From Oasisia sp. SBJ-2009 (lineage: Eukaryota; Annelida; Polychaeta; Sabellida; Siboglinidae), in assembly GCA_964017155.1 (NCBI GenBank), contig OZ024862.1, positions 28,622,658 to 28,686,657 on the forward strand: DNA of 64,000 nt, given 5' to 3'. Of this stretch, positions 1-63,538 are shown piece by piece (position 1 is the stretch's first letter; each line of letters begins with the position of its first letter). Under the pieces are notes generated by a model. It was not told the origin of the DNA. It saw nothing but the letters and a program-made list of their open reading frames with translations, and searched no databases. A program made the position numbers and the translations under genes.

Positions 1-1110
1 ATTTAGATGGGCTGGCGGATAGTATCACTCGGCTTCTTGTTCTTGTGCACTGCTCAACAATGTTGATAAGGTACGTGCTATCGTGTGAACCAGACAACTA
101 CATATCAATTATGGAGTGTCTTGGTCATAGTTAGAATGGTGGATTTCAGACTTCCTCAACAGTCAACCTGTCATGATCAAATTGCCTGCCAAAAACTGGT
201 ATCCCACAGGATCGCAGCCCGATTTATTTGTCGATTCTTTCACATACTAAGCCCATAAAACGATATTAAAAAACAAGATAATACAAAAAAATGTTTAGTA
301 ATAGAGAAAAAAGTAACTATTATAGTGAACGTGTGTGTACGATAACTGTGCTAGTTTCTACTTCATGCAGGACTTTTTGCAAAACTGCGATTCTGAGCTG
401 CTGTTCGCGTAGAAAGATCTAGTTGTCAACACTGAGCGCTAATCATTGTCAGTCTTGCTTACAGTCAGTTAAGCCGAATATTGGTGCATGGTGATACGTA
501 TTTTGTTCAGTTTATAATTTGAGACCACACTTGTGATATGGGAGCCTAATAAGTATTGATTCCCGGGTCCATCGGCCGCAGATATGCATTGAAGGCCATA
601 GCAAATCCCATATCCTCCCACGCAATGGCCTTTGGATTAATTTGTTAGTGCCTACCTTCAATACCCAATTATCCACTTGGGATCCACACTGGTCCAAAGG
701 GATGCTATCTCGCTACATCGTCAGTCTCCTTTTATAGTTCGTCTTTAAACGTCATCTTTTGTTATCTTCCATCCCCAGTGTTTCCACACGTTGTCTTTGG
801 CTGATCCACTCAAATTTCAATAATGTCACAATATCTGTTTTGATTAAATGTGATATGATTATACATATAAATAGTATTGTCGCACCTTCTATTGCACTGT
901 TCAGATGCTTTATGTATGTAATTAAGCGGTTATAAGGGTAAACATGATAAGTATTGTACTTCTTTTACCATTTTTTTCAACAATTTGTATTGTATGTATA
1001 ATGTAGAAGTAGTAGTTGTGGTTGTTATTGAAATAAATTTCAATTAAATAATTAATTAAAAAGTTTCTACTTGTGGATATATACACTGTGATGCTCACAA
1101 TTCCGTAAGC
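1..1110. other. Unassigned AT-rich sequence
   Basis: No open frame with protein-like character, no tRNA and no repeat shared with the rest of the window was seen. Short frames such as 512-697 on the minus strand look like chance. Confidence 0.5.
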
Positions 1111-1361
1111 TTACTGGCTCAGGGATAGAGTTTCGGACTCTCGACTAAAACAACCCGGGTTAGAATCTTGTGCTGTCGTGTAAAACCTTGAGCAAGCTTT
1201 TCACTCTACGTTGCTCCACTTCACTCAGCTGTACGAATGAATACCTGACTATAGATAGTGGTGGATATTTGCAGCGTGGCTGGATGCTTCCCAGAGAAGC
1301 CGATATGGTGTTCGATTGAACATGCCCGACCGGGTGTAAAGTGTGAAGCGCTTTGAGCAAT

Positions 1362-1371
1362 AATAATAAAC

Positions 1372-1450
<79 letters not shown>

Positions 1451-1607
1451 AAACGTTTAGCAAAAAGTGTTCATTGAATCGTGCGTCACTATTTTCTAGT
1501 TAAAAACATGATGCATATATGTCGTCTTAAAGGCACAGAGAGAGAGTGTTCGAGTGTCTTATTATTGGGTCTAGTTCATTCCATATGTTTGCGCCATTTA
1601 TAACAAT
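1362..1607 (-). mobile_element. 5'-truncated LINE 3' end inserted in the SINE
   Basis: Matches the 3' UTR of the longer LINE copy at 4773-4944 (shared motifs AATAAAACGTTTAG and AAAAACAT(G/T)ATGCATATAT). On the minus strand it ends in a TAATAATAAACATTA-like tail extended into a (TA)n run at 1374-1447. CAAT at both edges is the probable target duplication. Confidence 0.65.
1374..1447. repeat. (TA)n microsatellite
   Basis: About 36 TA units in the tail of the inserted LINE. Confidence 0.97.
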
Positions 1608-1973
1608 CCGGATGACTGGATATTGCGCTATATAACAAACTTACTTTTACTTTATTAATAATTCGTATTAAAAACCGCTTGAAGGGTAAGAAGAGAAAGC
1701 GAAAGTCTTTATCGTATATCCGTTAGCACGAGATGACAACAATGGGGAGTATAAATCTGAAGCATCGCGGTCAGAAGCGACGCCAGGCAAATGGGTGCTT
1801 GGAAGGCTTCACCACAGGTGTTGCACTGCATGACCGCAGGATTGTTGATGTCCGTGTGACGTCGTTGTCCATCCTGTGCTTATCTGTCTGTCCCGACTGT
1901 CCAACGCTGCTCGATCGATGTCGCGCAGGTGTGAAGAGCCGCTCAGCACCTGGTTCCAGGGAGCGTTGAATCA

Positions 1974-2165
1974 AATGTCAGAATTGTGTGACAACGGAAG
2001 TAACTTGTTTACCATTTCATTGATGATTTTCTAATGGCATTTCTCGCTAGTTGTGTTTTGCATCTTGTCCAATAACATCTTAATATTTACGCATCGTATT
2101 AATTGATATGATCGATTGATAATGTTGAGAGTGCTCAGTAGTAACTGTAGTAGGCAAATAAATCA
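1974..2165 (+). repeat. Dispersed repeat ending in a purine microsatellite, copy 1
   Basis: Homologous to 27117-27385. Shared blocks include TGTGACAAC, TTTACCATTTCA, CTAATGGCATTTCTC, TTGATATGATC and AGTAGTAACTGTAGT, ending in AATCAGAGAGA. In both places a G-rich purine microsatellite follows at once, so the array looks like a part of the element. Confidence 0.7.
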
Positions 2166-2200
2166 GAGAGATAGAGAGAAAGAGAGCAAGAGAGCGAGCT

Positions 2201-2240
<40 letters not shown>

Positions 2241-2296
2241 TGAGAGAGACAGGGAGAGAGAGAGAGAGAGAGGGGGAGAGAGAGAGACAGAAAGAC

Positions 2297-2359
<63 letters not shown>

Positions 2360-3735
2360 GACAGAGAGAGACGGAGGACAGAGGGGGGACGGACGGAGGG
2401 GAGGGGAGGGGGGGAGGGGCGGGTGGGCGGGCGGGCGGGCGGGCGGGCGGGCGGGCGGGCGGGCGGGCGGGCGGGCGGGCGGGCGGGCGGGCGGGCGGGC
2501 GGGCGGGCGGGCGGGCGGGCGGACGGACGGACGGACGGACGGACGGACGGACGGACGGACGGACGGACGGACGGACGGACGGACGGACGGACGGACGGAC
2601 GGACGGACGGACGGACGGACGGACGGACGGACGGACGGACGGACGGACGGACGGACGGACGGACGGACGGACGGACGGACGGACGGACGGACGGACGGAC
2701 GGACGGACGGACGGACGGACGGACGGACGGACGGACGGACGGACGGACGGACGGACGGACGGACGGACGGACGGACGGACGGACGGACGGACGGACGGAC
2801 GGACGGACGGACGGACGGACGGACGGACGGACGGACGGACGGACGGACGGACGGACGGACGGACGGACGGACGGACGGACGGACGGACGGACGGACGGAC
2901 GGACGGACGGACGGACGGACGGACGGACGGACGGACGGACGGACGGACGGACGGACGGACGGACGGACGGACGGACGGACGGACGGACGGACGGACGGAC
3001 GGACGGACGGAGTGATGGAGGGAATGAGGGAGGGAATGAGGGAGGGAATGAGGGAATGAGGGAGGGAGGAAATGAGGGAGTGAGGGAGACAGGGAGGGAG
3101 GAGGACAGGGAGGGAGGAGGAATGAGGGAGGGAGCGATGGAGGAAGGGAATGAGAGAGGGAGGGAGTGAGGGAGTGAGGGAATGAGGAAGGGAGGGAGTG
3201 AGTGAGGGGGTGAGGAAGGGAGGGAGTGAGGGAGGGAGGGAGGGAATGAGGGAGGGGGGAAGTGAGGGAGGAATGGAGGGAGGAAGGGAATGGGAGAGGG
3301 AGGGAGTGAGTGAGGGAATGAGGAGGGAGGGACGGAATGAGGGAGGGAGGGAGGGAGGGAGGGAGGGAGGGAGGGAGGGAGGGAGGGAGGGAGGGAGGGA
3401 GGGAGGGAGGGAGGGAGGGAGGGAGGGAGGGAGGGAGGGAGGGAGGGAGTGAGGGAGGGAATGAGGGAATGAGGGAGGAAAGGAGGGGGTGGAATGAGGG
3501 AGGGAGGGAGGGGGGTGAGGGAAGGGGGAGGGAGTGAGGGAGTGAGGAAGGGAGGGAGTGAGGGAGGGAGGGAATGAGGGAGGGAGGAAGTGAGGGAGGA
3601 AAGGAGGGAGGGAGGGAATGAGGGAGGGAAGGAGTGACGGAGTGACGGAGGGAGGGAGTGAGGGAGGGAGGAAGTGAGGGAGGGAGGGAATGAGGGAGGC
3701 AGGGAGTGATGGAGGCAGGGAGGCAGGGAGCAATG
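2166..3735 (+). repeat. 1.6 kb compound purine-rich microsatellite (GA, GACA, GGGC, GGAC, GGGA)
   Basis: Ordered blocks: (GA)n 2166-2240, (GACA)n about 2303-2363, (GGGC)n 2425-2522, (GGAC)n 2521-3011 (about 123 uninterrupted units), then a GGGA/GAATGA field to 3735 with a pure (GGGA) run of about 28 units at 3338-3449. All three minus-strand frames are open through it, so its long Pro/Ser/Arg frames are spurious. Confidence 0.97.
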
Positions 3736-3739
3736 CAAT

Positions 3740-4280
3740 GTAATATATTTCCAATGAGTGCGATCGTTATCTCTTGTTGTCCAAACCTAGAGGTCGACGA
3801 AACGAGGATGAAGAACAACCGCCTAGTCTTAGTCTCCTTCACAAAATCAACACCGGTCATGTTGACATCACCATAGACCAGTACCTCCAACGGAGTAACC
3901 CCAGAACGTGGGTAGCCCAGCATTTTCGACATGCAGACCACCCTGACCTTTACCATTCATTTTTTCCTGGAACCCTTAGACAGTGGAATAGTTTCCCCAC
4001 AAGCCTATCAGCCACCTCATGCCCAGATGCTTTCAGGGCTGGCCTTCGTGCCTTAACGTCTGCTTTAATTTCTTAATAAGACTATGTACATCATAATAAT
4101 ATTTTTTTTAATCACCAGAGATCAATAGAATAACTTTATTTACGTGTTTTATTATTAACTTTTTAAAGAGAGCATACACCGCCCCCCCCCCCCCCCCCCT
4201 CCACACGCACTCAAGCTTCGATTGGACTTTTGACGCCCTGAAAAGGCCCAGTCCAGTATATGGAAGAAGAAGAAATCCAT
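3740..4280 (+). mobile_element. Non-LTR retrotransposon 3' end (C-terminus of ORF2)
   Basis: The frame 3774-4073 encodes LLHKINTGHVDI and YHSFFPGTLRQWNSFP, the usual C-terminal motif of many LINE reverse transcriptases (HSFFPRTIxxWNxLP). A 200-bp 3' UTR follows, ending in TATATGGAAGAAGAAGAA, a LINE-like tail. It is truncated at the 5' end next to the microsatellite, so only a fragment remains. A poly-C run (about 4181-4199) lies inside. Confidence 0.75.
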
Positions 4281-4772
4281 CAAGTCCAACAAGATGACCG
4301 GCGGCATGCTTCGCGCCTGGTGTGATAAGAGTAAATATATCTGTCATCACCAGTGACTTCTCCATAGACTTGGCCCTGGAGTACATCCTGTGAAAAAGCA
4401 TGTTTCAAGCAAACCGGAACAGTGAACTCGACCCGCACTGGGCCAAAGTTTAATTGTGTTTATAATATAATTTATAAACATTCCCTGGCGTGTGTGTTAT
4501 TACTTTTAGTACATTTCTGAACGAACGTGCGTACGAACAGACTACACGCCTTCAACAGTCAGCAGCAGCCACATTTCGCACAAAAATAATAAACATTATT
4601 TATTCACGATAACCTTATAAACTGTACATTTTCCCCTAAGGGTCGTGATTGCTAACGCAACTGTACATACATTAAACAATTGAATACCTAGTAAATTGCA
4701 TAATGCGTTAAAAAGTGAATAAAAAAATTAGAATACAAATTAAATTATAAAACATGATAAATAGCATTAATA

Positions 4773-5575
4773 AATATAATAAAACGTTTAGGAAAGAAAT
4801 CCATTGCATCGTACGTCACTGTTGTCTAATTAAAAACATTATGCATATATACCCTCTTAAACAGTGAGAGGGGGGAGAGAGAGGGTTTCTTGTTACTAGA
4901 TCTAAGCCATTCCATATTTGTGCACCATTTACAGCAATTCAGTTCTTGAAGATGTTAAGCCGTGCTCTTGGGACATTATATATAATAATAGTGTCCCCTC
5001 TTACATTTGACCGGGTTGTGTTGGTCGAAATATTCGAGACCCATTTAAACAACGCACACATTTAGTCTGGAGCCAACTCGTTCACTGCTTTGTATACCAA
5101 CTGTGAATGTCTGTATTTCACATTTCACGCACTCCGGTAGTGGCAGCCAGTTTAATTGTTTCAACAGTGGATCGCTTGGAGCCCGGTATTCAGAGTCTAA
5201 TATTATTTTTGCAGCACGTCTTTGGAGTTTGTAAATGCGCTCTGATGAGCTGCGCTCTGATGAGTTTGCATGGACAGTCGTTTCCATTGCCCCAGAGTAT
5301 GCTGCAGTAATCCATGTGTGTAGAACGTAGCTGTTGTAGAATGTTTTCCTTGCTTGATATAGAAAGTATTTATTTTATCCTGCACAGAAGTGCGAGTTTT
5401 TCGGCAATCGTGTTGTGTGTCTTTTGTGTACGAGCATTTCATGAGATGAAATGATCTACTTGAAGCCCAAGTAGCCTTTCACTTTCGATCACTTGGAGCT
5501 TGTCTCCCTTGGTGCATACATTGATATCCATTTTGTCAAGGTGTTGCCAGTTTTGCCGGGTCGTGACGATCCAAT
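4773..5575 (-). mobile_element. 5'-truncated LINE with reverse transcriptase C-terminus, decayed
   Basis: Reading on the minus strand from about 5565, three frames together give fragments typical of the LINE RT end: KGDKLQVIESERLLGLQVDH, then RKTFYNSYVLHTW, then IYKLQRRAAKIILDSEYRAP with LLKQLNWLPLPECVK. At least two frameshifts and an internal stop break it. A 3' UTR down to 4773 is shared with the insertion at 1362-1607. It is a pseudogene copy. Confidence 0.75.
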
Positions 5576-5849
5576 TTATTTAGTTAACTACATATTTTTA
5601 TATATTGCAATTTTTAAACAGAAACAAATTCTGTTTGCGCCAATATCTTCAACGTGTTGAGGTTAGGCGCGTATCTAAAGAAGAAGAAGAACAAGAAAGC
5701 ACAAGGCCACACGCCCTATAGTATACTATATGACTTGCATGGGTCTATATAGCCAGCTAGGGCCTTCATAAATCAAACTTTAATAACGTATCAACTTACA
5801 ACATCGATTGTAGCACAAGTCGTTTCTATGATGTTTTCTTCTGCTGTCC

Positions 5850-6045
5850 GTTGCACCGCGTTAATCCAGAAACAGTTCCAATGCGCGGTAGAAATGCGCA
5901 ACAATGGAATTACGTAACCGTGACGTCACTTCCGTGGCAACGCGCGGTTTCTGGTGTAAGTACCGCCATACGCGGCGACACTGCCTGCACTGGTCCAACA
6001 CACGAGATTGGCTGATTGCGTGCGGCTTCATCTATATCTACAGTG
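5850..6045. promoter_or_regulatory. CpG-rich CRE/ETS segment of unknown use
   Basis: A CpG-rich patch carrying TGACGTCACTTCCG (from 5931), which is a CRE joined to an ETS-type motif, a common arrangement in metazoan promoters. No coding exon is recognisable next to it. It could start a non-coding upstream transcript or a distant 5' UTR exon of CMIP. Confidence 0.3.
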
Positions 6046-6048
6046 CCG

Positions 6049-6527
6049 GTGTCGCGCTTAAATTTTTCCGGTCGTTATAAACTTTCCGATTGACGTTTCT
6101 GCACATGCGCGATAAATGTTAAATCATTATATCATGCATTAAAACTACACAGCATTTTTTTGTATAAATGCCACGGGCTGTTCGTTAACTCCCCTGTGAT
6201 GATCACTGTGAAGATTTGCTTAACATTTCGTTCAACACAATACAATATTACATTTGTTTAAATCACTGTCACGGAATATGGCGCACTACAGTCATGTGAT
6301 TTACGCTTGCTATAAAAACATGCTGCAAACCCTATTTGCCTCGTGTTAATATGCGACAAATAACTTTGCTGACAGGTTATATACATCCTAACGAACAGCC
6401 CGTGGTCGTTATACCATAAATGCGTTGTCGTTTTGCTGCACAATTGATGTTTTTTAATTTCATCGCGCATGCGCAGAAACGTCATCCGGAACGTTTATAA
6501 CGCCGGAAAAGTGTAAGCGCTACAGCG
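6049..6527. mobile_element. Foldback element F1, long inverted repeats
   Basis: Arms of about 140 bp (6049-6190 and 6391-6527) are inverted copies: both read inwards CGCTTA, TTTTCCGG, CGTTATAAAC, TTCCG, GACGTTTCTGC, and further in CCACGGGCTGTTCGTTA. The 200-bp core encodes nothing. A non-autonomous DNA transposon is the simplest reading. Confidence 0.8.
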
Positions 6528-6539
6528 GCATACGCGAGG

Positions 6540-7265
6540 AGAAGAAGACCATAAGTGCGAAACAAAACCTCCACTAAAACAACGGCCCAGAGGTGATCGC
6601 CGGCCTTAGAGGGGTTTGACGCGGGGCTGACCCGCGGTGTTGTGACCCCTGCGTTCGCATGGGGAACGTGCCCCCGTAGACCTTTGAAGTGTGCCATCGC
6701 TGTGTTCGCACCAGCCACCCGCCCCCCAGACCCTTAGAATGTGCCTCTGTTTGGCTCGTCAAGACATATAGGCACATTCTGGGGGGGGGGTGCAATTTTG
6801 GAGAGGCATAAGGTAGACTTAGACCCCTATTTTAGAGAATCTCAAACGGAGTGCAACTGGAGTTTTTTTTAGAGCAAGAATGTTGGTATTTTGGCTACCC
6901 TCAAATGGGGCGCAGTTGAAGGTCTTTTCAGACAGCCTCGATGTAAGCTTCTTTGGCGAACGTCAATGGGATGTAACTGGGAGCGTTTGGTGACCCCCCA
7001 GATTCTCCCCCGTACCCGTCCCTAGTTTTAGGTTTGTTTTCCAGAAAATTTATTCGAAATTAGAAGAGCAAAACAACTGAATTTGAAGAAGCATCTTTTA
7101 GATGGTAATGTCGTCTCGCGTCAACCACACATCAACCCAGCCACAGCCGTAAATGCCGTGTTCAGGGCACGTACGTAGACGACACGCCATGCTGCACGCG
7201 GACAACTGTAAGCCCACAGAGAGGCTGGTTGTCTCAGCTGATTGTCCCAGCGCCAGCATGAGGGG
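6540..7265. other. Unassigned sequence between the two foldback elements
   Basis: Contains four loosely similar phrases about GGCAC/AACTGGAG (for example TGCAACTGGAG, GTAACTGGGAG) and a G run at 6781-6790. No coding signal was seen. Confidence 0.4.
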
Positions 7266-7269
7266 CACT

Positions 7270-7377
7270 GTCGCGCATACATTTTTCCGGTCGTTATAAA
7301 CTTTCCGATTGGCGCATGCGCACACGCGTAGAAACGTCAATCGGAACGTTTATAACGCCGGAAAAATGTAAGCGCTA
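7270..7377. mobile_element. Miniature derivative of foldback element F1
   Basis: Nearly a perfect palindrome of 108 bp: two 50-bp arms (7271-7320, 7326-7376) that equal the terminal 50-60 bp of the element at 6049, joined through GCGCATGCGCACACGCG. It looks like F1 with its interior removed. Confidence 0.8.
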
Positions 7378-7539
7378 CAGCACACCCACGTGTACTGTTG
7401 AGTTAGAGTTAGGGGCGACGGGACGTGTCCGCAGCGCCCTTGAGACTCCGGTCGGCTCCAAGATCCCGAAGGGTTGTTTAGCATGGGACCAGTGTCTGTG
7501 TTGAATTATGGGAGGTTCAGTTGGGTCTTGTCTATTGAG

Positions 7540-8635
7540 AGGGTGGCAGAAAGATGGGGAGAATGAAAGAGGGAGATGGAGATTGAGAAGGACAGAAACA
7601 GAGAGAAACAGATTGGGAGGCAGAAAGATGGGGGAGAGGGAGGAAGGGAGAAGAGAGGAGAGGGGAAAAGAGGTAACGTGAAAAAGAGAGACGCCGGCTA
7701 GTTAAAATAAAAAAGCAAACAGAATTACTACAAACTACTCACTACACTATGTACAGCACTGTACATGTGTCAATGCAACATACTAAGCAACATTAACTCG
7801 TGGTTTCATAATAAGTTTGTTATTTAAACAACAACAAACTTTATTCGCATAGCACTGGTTCACACTGCCTTCCAACCAATTCGTTGTGTAGAAATTGTTG
7901 CTTTACGATCCGCTAGGTGGCGCCGCTGTATTAATTTATTTTACCGTGATGTAGTAAGTATCTACGTGGTTAACTAGACATGTTCCTAGCCAAAGTTTTG
8001 CCGACTACATGCGACCTTGTTCGACCACCGTTAGTAGACTGCAAATCTTCCCGCAGCCCTGTGAACAGTGATGAGGAGATTGACGTGGCATTCATGCGTG
8101 AAGTGGAACATGCATGTGTGATAAAACACTGACAATGTCAATGATAAAACGGCGCGTCACCAGTACAAAACAGACAGGACCAAGAGTGCTTGGATTATAC
8201 GGAAGCTGGGTTAAACACAAGATATCGCGCAAACTATTCAAAGAACACTGAATACGAACGCTTACCGAAATCAATGGATATAATAATTATTATCCGTAGG
8301 CCCTACTGATGCCGCGCGCGCTGCCTAAAAATTGGATCTTGTGGCAATGACAAAGCTACCGGATAACATACACATAGGCGGAGCTGGATAACTCCTGACG
8401 TTGCAGAGACATTTATAACGTTCTAGAAAAGCTATCTGATTTCCTATATAGACAATGAGCGTATCAGACAAGCAGCACCTAAGAATGTGTTCTTTATAAG
8501 TCATAATGTCTCCACGTGTTCTCGCTAACGGTCAACTTCATCTCCGCAGTTATAATTAAATTGACATCCGCTATCTAGGTTTATAGCTTTGCGACGTTTA
8601 ATTGCTAACAACTGTTCGGGTGGTTTGTATCCAAA
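7540..8635. other. Unassigned sequence with a short purine-rich patch
   Basis: A GA-rich patch (about 7547-7690) is followed by ordinary sequence. No gene or shared repeat was recognised. Confidence 0.4.
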
Positions 8636-8639
8636 ATTC

Positions 8640-8996
8640 GGTCCGTCCGTCCGTCCGTCCGTCCGTCCGTCCGTCCGTCCGTCCGTCCGTCCGTCCGTCC
8701 GTCCGTCCGTCCGTCCGTCCGTCCGTCCGTCCGTCCGTCCGTCCGTCCGTCCGTCCGTCCGTCCGTCCGTCCGTCCGTCCGTCCGTCCGTCCGTCCGTCC
8801 GTCCGTCCGTCCGTCCGTCCGTCCGTCCGTCCGTCCGTCCGTCCGTCCGCCCGCCCGCCCGCCCGCCCGCCCGCCCGCCCGCCCGCCCGCCCGCCCGCCC
8901 GCCCGCCCGCCCGCCCGCCCGCCCGCCCGCCCGCCCGCCCGCCCGCCCGCCCGCCCGCCCGCCCGCCCGCCCGCCCGCCCGCCCGCCCGTCCGTAA
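8640..8996. repeat. Compound (GTCC)n-(GCCC)n microsatellite
   Basis: About 52 GTCC units (8641-8848) pass directly into about 36 GCCC units (8848-8991). On the minus strand this is GGGC then GGAC, the same order of the same two motifs as at 2425-3011, in the opposite orientation. All six frames stay open, so protein-like frames here are artefacts. Confidence 0.97.
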
Positions 8997-9059
8997 CCAC
9001 ATTGTGCCGTCACATTCACGATCTCGTTCTTTGCAAATTTTTGAAGAATTGAGTTTCAT

Positions 9060-10129
9060 CTTGTGAGGTGGCGTGCTTTTATTGATCTAGCTTACTTCAT
9101 TCACAAAGAAGTAGGCACACATGGGTACCACTCAAACTATGTAAATAAAAAGATACCTCAAACAAACTATGTAAATAACTTCGATATTTTAGTTGCTATC
9201 TACGATTGTATAGGTATCCTACATGCAGTGCATGGTATATCTGGAATGTCGGAAGGGAGTACCCAAAATATAAAAGTATGATTAGTTTGTCATGGGAAGG
9301 AGGGAGGGAAAGTTTGGGGTGGAAGGAACGCGTTTCGGGGGGGGGGGGGGAGGTCATATTCGCGTAGGCCTACCGGAGGGTGAGTTTCAGGATATTTAAA
9401 GCTTAATCACACAATTAGGGCCTATAATTATGGGGTTTAGGGCCTATAAGGAACCTCGTAGATCGACCACAGTGCCACCAAATGGGCAAGGATTCCCCAT
9501 TGATGGTTTTACAGGTCTCGATAAAAAATGTAAAGCATGCAGACCTACAGTGATGCATGCATGATTTCTACCATTTGCAACTAGAATAATCACAAACTTA
9601 TATATTGTTTATCACATGTCTCCAGCGTTACTATCTTGGGGCTAACCAAAGCCTCCAACTGCACCCCTCTGCAGTTCATTAAAACATCCAACTACAAGCA
9701 TCCCATGGCTAAAAAATCATGCAATAGGCCCTACACCCGACCATTCACCCACATGCACCCCTCAAAAAGAAATCAAACGAACCTCTTTGCTAACAAGCTT
9801 GTTTTTTCTCACACCCCACTACCCCGCATAAATCCGCATTATTATCAGTTGTATTGTTCTCTCAAACAATAGGCAAGTGCTTAGTAGCAGGTAGTAATTT
9901 GATACCTAATGTCAGTAATTAAATCGCCTGACTAATGATGGAAATGTTAAACCTGTAGTCTTGATCTACGTAGGAAAAACGTTCGCAATTTAATTTATTC
10001 CGTCGTGTGTACCGCATCATAACAATTTCGAACATTTTTTTAACACGACAAAATAGATCTATTAGGTACTTGCACCGAAAAATGTGGTTATCACTTCGAT
10101 CGAAGCATCTTGCGGCCGGCTCTGCCATT
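9060..10129. other. Unassigned sequence upstream of the CMIP promoter
   Basis: AT-rich with a G run at 9338-9350. No reliable coding region, RNA gene or repeat copy was seen. Confidence 0.4.
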
Positions 10130-10435
10130 TGTCATTCGCGCAGCACCTGCCTGCGAGCGCCTTCAGCATGACGTCAAACGTCACGTGACACGCGGGACGT
10201 ACACAAAATGTGAGGTATTTAGCGATTTCAGTTTCCGCATTTCTAATTTATCCGGAATAACCTGGCATAAACGGCGATGTTAAGACAATCACCAAATGAA
10301 ACTACGTAGACGGATCACAGGAGCGTGTGTCGTTTGTTGATTTCGGACGACGTTTCGAGCAAATTTGCGTGGATGTGGTGCGGGATCGAACGCAGCGGCG
10401 CTCTCGATGGTGGAAGTGTTTATTGTTTTTCCAAT
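10130..10435 (+). promoter_or_regulatory. Probable CMIP promoter and 5' UTR
   Basis: CpG-richer sequence immediately before exon 1, in contrast to the AT-rich surroundings. It contains a palindromic CRE (TGACGTCA, 10169-10176) and, 5 bp later, an E-box (CACGTG, 10182-10187). No TATA box is evident. The transcription start cannot be fixed from sequence. Confidence 0.6.

Positions 10436-63538
<53,103 letters not shown>

Larger units (their letters stand above)
1113..1660 (+). mobile_element. tRNA-derived SINE (family S1), interrupted by a LINE
   Basis: The head has an A-box-like GGCTCAGGGATAGAG and a B-box-like region, the body shares CTATAGATAGTGGTGGATAT with the other S1 copies, and the tail has AAGCGCTTTGAGC. 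The tail is split: 1113-1361 continues at 1604-1660 (GACTGGATATTGCGCTATA) after an inserted LINE 3' end. Related copies are at 28056, 57559, 61280 and 61843. Confidence 0.75.

Noticed and set aside
2080..3956. Long Pro/Ser/Arg-rich and Gly/Arg/Glu-rich open frames of 300-585 codons
   Set aside because: They follow tetranucleotide repeats that contain no stop in the relevant frames and appear in several frames on both strands. There is no domain or splice support.
3774..4076. Host gene encoding a 100-aa protein
   Set aside because: HSFFPGTLRQWNSFP and the following tail identify it as the end of a LINE reverse transcriptase frame.
8525..9066. Open frames rich in RPSV, RPPA or GRTD over the GTCC/GCCC array
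   Set aside because: Frames open on both strands because of the repeat unit; same artefact as at 2080-3956.
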